From Paenochrobactrum pullorum (lineage in GTDB: Bacteria; Pseudomonadota; Alphaproteobacteria; Rhizobiales; Rhizobiaceae): a stretch of 8,396 nucleotides of DNA. The notes under the pieces are model-generated. The model saw nothing but the letters and a program-made list of their open reading frames with translations. It did no database searches and was not told the DNA's origin. A program made the position numbers and the translations under genes. Shown here piece by piece: positions 6,931 through 8,396 of the stretch (position 1 is its first letter; each line of letters begins with the position of its first letter). The DNA lies in the NCBI RefSeq assembly GCF_041929845.1, contig NZ_JBHEEH010000033.1, positions 1 to 8,396 of the forward strand, given 5' to 3'.

Positions 6931-6958
6931 AGGACATCTTGAGTTTTTGGAACTAACT

Positions 6959-7861
6959 ATGCGACGCAAGTTACCTAGCTTGACAGCTTTGACCGCCTTC
7001 AACGCAGCTGCTAATCACCAAAGCATTACGCGTGCTGCTGATCAGTTATCATTGACAGAAAGCGCAGTATCCAGACAGATATCTCAATTAGAACAACAGC
7101 TTGGAGTACGACTCTTTCACCGAATTAAAAAAAGAATAGTATTAACACATGCTGGAACAGCCTATGCATCAAGAGTAGTTCACCTTCTCAAGACACTTGA
7201 ACGAGATACTTTTGAGGTCATGGGTTATGAAGCAGACGGGACAGTTCTTGAAATTGGCGCATTGCCAACCGTTGGTACACAGTGGCTCATACCTCGTCTT
7301 CCAAGCTTTTATGCGAGCCATCCGAAAGTAACAGTTAATGTCAGTGCACGAAGCGTTCGCTTTTTCTTTAGCGAGACTGCGTTAGACGGCGCGCTCTATT
7401 TCGGCCAACCGGACTGGCCTGGTACCTATGCTGATTATCTTTTTGATGAAATGCTGGTTCCAGTAGGCAGCCCTCAATTACTTTCCGGAAAGAAGAAGCT
7501 TGCTGCCGAGGATATCGTAAATCTACGCCTTTTGCATCTGGCAACGCGCTCTGACGCATGGCGGTTATGGTGCACAGCCGCCGGCATTGAATATGTGAAC
7601 GTCATGCGGGGCCCACGCTTTGATATTCAATCAATGTTGATAAGTGCTGCCTGCTCTGGCATCGGAGTAGCGTTATTGCCTCGGTTTCTAATTTCTGATC
7701 AATTGCAAACTGGGCAGTTACAGATCCTTTCATCATTATCAGTTTCTGGAGGTGGACAATATTTCTTCTCCTATCCCCAAGAAAAATTAAACGACCCGCT
7801 GCTAACGGAATTTCGTTCTTGGTTGCAAGTACAAGCTAAAATTTTTAAGGAAAATAACTAG
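6959..7861 (+). CDS. LysR-type transcriptional regulator (GcvA/AmpR-like)
   Basis: 300 aa DNA-binding regulator. The N-terminal winged helix-turn-helix is clear, with residues 22-49 (from SITRAADQLSLTES to VSRQISQLEQQLG) followed by FHRIKKRIVLTHAG. A linker helix leads to the periplasmic-binding-protein-like effector domain at about 88-290, which includes the usual IQSMLISAACSGIGVALLPRFL stretch near 225-247. The RxLPSLTALTAFNAAANHQS start is typical of the GcvA subgroup. The frame allows a TTG start at 6947 (304 aa), but the ATG at 6959 gives the standard N-terminus and has a GGA about 7 nt before it, so I chose it. It is divergent from the catabolic operon and most likely activates it in response to the imported compound or an intermediate, while repressing itself. 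Confidence 0.93.
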   Translation: MRRKLPSLTALTAFNAAANHQSITRAADQLSLTESAVSRQISQLEQQLGVRLFHRIKKRIVLTHAGTAYASRVVHLLKTLERDTFEVMGYEADGTVLEIGALPTVGTQWLIPRLPSFYASHPKVTVNVSARSVRFFFSETALDGALYFGQPDWPGTYADYLFDEMLVPVGSPQLLSGKKKLAAEDIVNLRLLHLATRSDAWRLWCTAAGIEYVNVMRGPRFDIQSMLISAACSGIGVALLPRFLISDQLQTGQLQILSSLSVSGGGQYFFSYPQEKLNDPLLTEFRSWLQVQAKIFKENN

Positions 7862-7935
7862 TTATTTAGGATCATTATCCATTTAAAAAGTAAACATTCA
7901 TGAACTGCCCCTATACCCTGCATTTTCAGGAAAGC

Positions 7936-8094
7936 ATGGCTAAACGGGGGAGGCCGATCATAGTAAAATCACACAACTGTTTAACCCTTGCGACGATCAA
8001 GCGATCAAGGTTGTGCGAGCTTTGTGCAAAAGACAGATCGCCATTTTCACCTGACGGGCATCATGTGTGTTGGTTGAAATTTTTTTGCGTCTGA
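7936..8094 (+). CDS. Doubtful small protein with CxxC and HHxC residues
   Basis: I do not recognise this 52-aa ORF. The ATG at 7936 follows AGGA by 4 nt, a plausible ribosome binding site, and starts MAKRGRP, whose KRGRP resembles an AT-hook core. The second half has C-E-L-C (near 31-34), then H-H-V-C about 14 residues later and a final FFCV. This is a possible zinc-binding arrangement. The frame also allows an ATG at 7900 (64 aa) with no evident ribosome binding site. It lies 75 bp after the LysR-type regulator on the same strand. Short open frames of this size arise by chance, and codon support is weak. Confidence 0.22.
   Translation: MAKRGRPIIVKSHNCLTLATIKRSRLCELCAKDRSPFSPDGHHVCWLKFFCV
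7994..8009. repeat. Tandem 8-bp repeat CGATCAAG x2
   Basis: CGATCAAG occurs twice head to tail at 7994-8001 and 8002-8009, inside the doubtful small ORF. It is a possible slippage site or a half-site pair; two copies are weak evidence for function. Confidence 0.4.
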
Positions 8095-8258
8095 CGGAGA
8101 ATCTTGACATAAGATATAGTATGATTAACTGCGAATTCAGAACGACCGCTAGCATGACTATGTAAAAAAGAGGTTCTCACTAATACGTATAAGTTTATTT
8201 GTTAATACAGCAAAAAACTTAGTCTAAGATAATTCGAGACAACAAAAGAGATATTATA

Positions 8259-8396
8259 TTACTGGGTAAGGTAGAACGGATGCGCTAAACATTGAAACTT
8301 AGTTATATCGGAAAATTCCGTTCCATAATCCATCTTATCAAATTCATATTTATAACAGCTATATAGAGATGCGACACTTGGGCAAATTAGAGATGC
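8259..8396 (-). CDS. Possible 3' end of a leftward gene cut by the window edge
   Basis: A leftward frame is open from the right edge to a TAA at 8261-8259, giving 45 residues ending in AHPFYLTQ. I recognise no family. The first residues contain ASL twice, eight residues apart, reflecting a 24-bp spaced repeat in the DNA. A 45-codon open frame in AT-rich DNA, where stop codons are common, is mildly notable but can be chance. No start is visible because the frame runs off the window. Confidence 0.2.
   Translation of the reverse strand, partial: ASLICPSVASLYSCYKYEFDKMDYGTEFSDITKFQCLAHPFYLTQ
8364..8396. repeat. 9-bp direct repeat TAGAGATGC with 24-bp period at the window edge
   Basis: TAGAGATGC occurs at 8364-8372 and again at 8388-8396, the last bases of the window. 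The intervening 15 bp do not repeat in what is visible, and no third copy lies to the left. It may be chance or the first units of an array extending beyond the window. Confidence 0.35.

Larger units (their letters stand above)
6729..6958. promoter_or_regulatory. Divergent promoter region between the catabolic operon and its LysR-type regulator
   Basis: This 230-bp gap holds the leftward operon promoter and the rightward regulator promoter; divergent placement is the classic LysR arrangement. Visible elements are a 12-bp palindrome (6919-6930), a GCCCC/GGGGC inverted repeat (6783-6802), and a direct repeat TTCAACRGGG with 12-bp period (6791-6800 and 6803-6811, imperfect at its end). I found no convincing -35/-10 pair for the leftward operon, which fits an activator-dependent promoter. 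The leftward leader between the inverted repeat and the cupin start is about 55 nt. Confidence 0.7.
7862..8396. other. Gene-poor right flank
   Basis: This 535-bp stretch has no confident gene. It contains a doubtful 52-aa ORF (7936-8094), a tandem 8-bp repeat (7994-8009), a 7-bp repeat CTGACGG (8051-8057 and 8091-8097), a lone TTGACA (8104-8109) without a -10 partner at normal spacing, and a leftward frame open to the window edge (8396-8259). From about 8100 onward it is clearly more AT-rich than the operon. No good terminator follows the regulator; only a 4-bp GGAT/ATCC hairpin (7869-7880) is seen. No tRNA, CRISPR array or complete insertion sequence is visible. Confidence 0.6.

Noticed and set aside
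7869..7880. GGAT-CATT-ATCC hairpin as terminator of the LysR-type gene
   Set aside because: A 4-bp stem with no clear T tract is too weak to call.
7901..7911. TGAACTGCCCC as the end of an IS3-type insertion sequence
   Set aside because: It starts with TG and resembles some IS3-family ends, but no matching inverted end, transposase or target duplication is visible in the window.
8104..8125. Consensus TTGACA followed by TATGAT as a promoter
   Set aside because: The spacing is only 10 bp, far below the 16-18 bp needed, and no gene follows on the + strand.
8309..8320. CGGAA-AA-TTCCG inverted repeat as an operator or terminator
   Set aside because: Arms of 5 bp with a 2-bp centre are too short for a hairpin and have no promoter or gene context.
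7862..8396. tRNA, CRISPR array or attachment site in the gene-poor flank
   Set aside because: No cloverleaf with a T-arm consensus, no regularly spaced repeats beyond two copies, and no integrase nearby.

Overview
The window looks like a chromosomal segment of a moderately AT-rich (about 45% GC by eye) Gram-negative bacterium, most likely a proteobacterium. The grounds are a Tat-type signal peptide on the binding protein, a GcvA-like LysR regulator, a NitT/TauT-type ABC importer and a DUF2848 protein, with clear Shine-Dalgarno sequences before most genes. I cannot place the genus.

Layout, left to right. Bases 1-129 hold what appears to be the decayed 3' end of a short-chain dehydrogenase/reductase gene on the + strand, split between two frames. 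A strong AT-framed stem-loop at 171-213 can terminate transcription in both directions. Seven tightly spaced genes read leftward from about 6728 to 256. In transcription order they are a ChrR-like cupin (6728-6342), an amidase-signature hydrolase (6338-4992), a DUF2848 protein (4972-4295), an FAD-dependent aromatic-type monooxygenase (4251-3034), a Tat-exported substrate-binding protein (2906-1902), an ABC permease (1909-1058) and an ABC ATPase (1056-256). A divergent LysR-type regulator runs rightward at 6959-7861. The 230-bp divergent region carries a 12-bp perfect palindrome and a small GC-rich inverted repeat. The last 535 bp are gene-poor: one doubtful small ORF with CxxC/HHxC residues, one doubtful ORF open at the right edge, and short repeats.

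How the genes fit together (inference). This reads as an inducible uptake-and-catabolism cassette. The LysR protein senses a ligand. The ABC system imports a small, probably nitrogen-containing compound. The amidase hydrolyses an amide bond and the flavoprotein hydroxylates a ring or unsaturated carbon. DUF2848, which shows fumarylacetoacetase-like acidic motifs, may hydrolyse a ring-cleavage or acylpyruvate-like product. The cupin may be a dioxygenase, an isomerase or a non-catalytic binding protein. No complete pathway that I know matches this gene set, so substrate and reaction order are open. The longest gap in the operon (127 bp, before the binding-protein gene) holds a 14-bp stem-loop that could uncouple transporter expression from enzyme expression.
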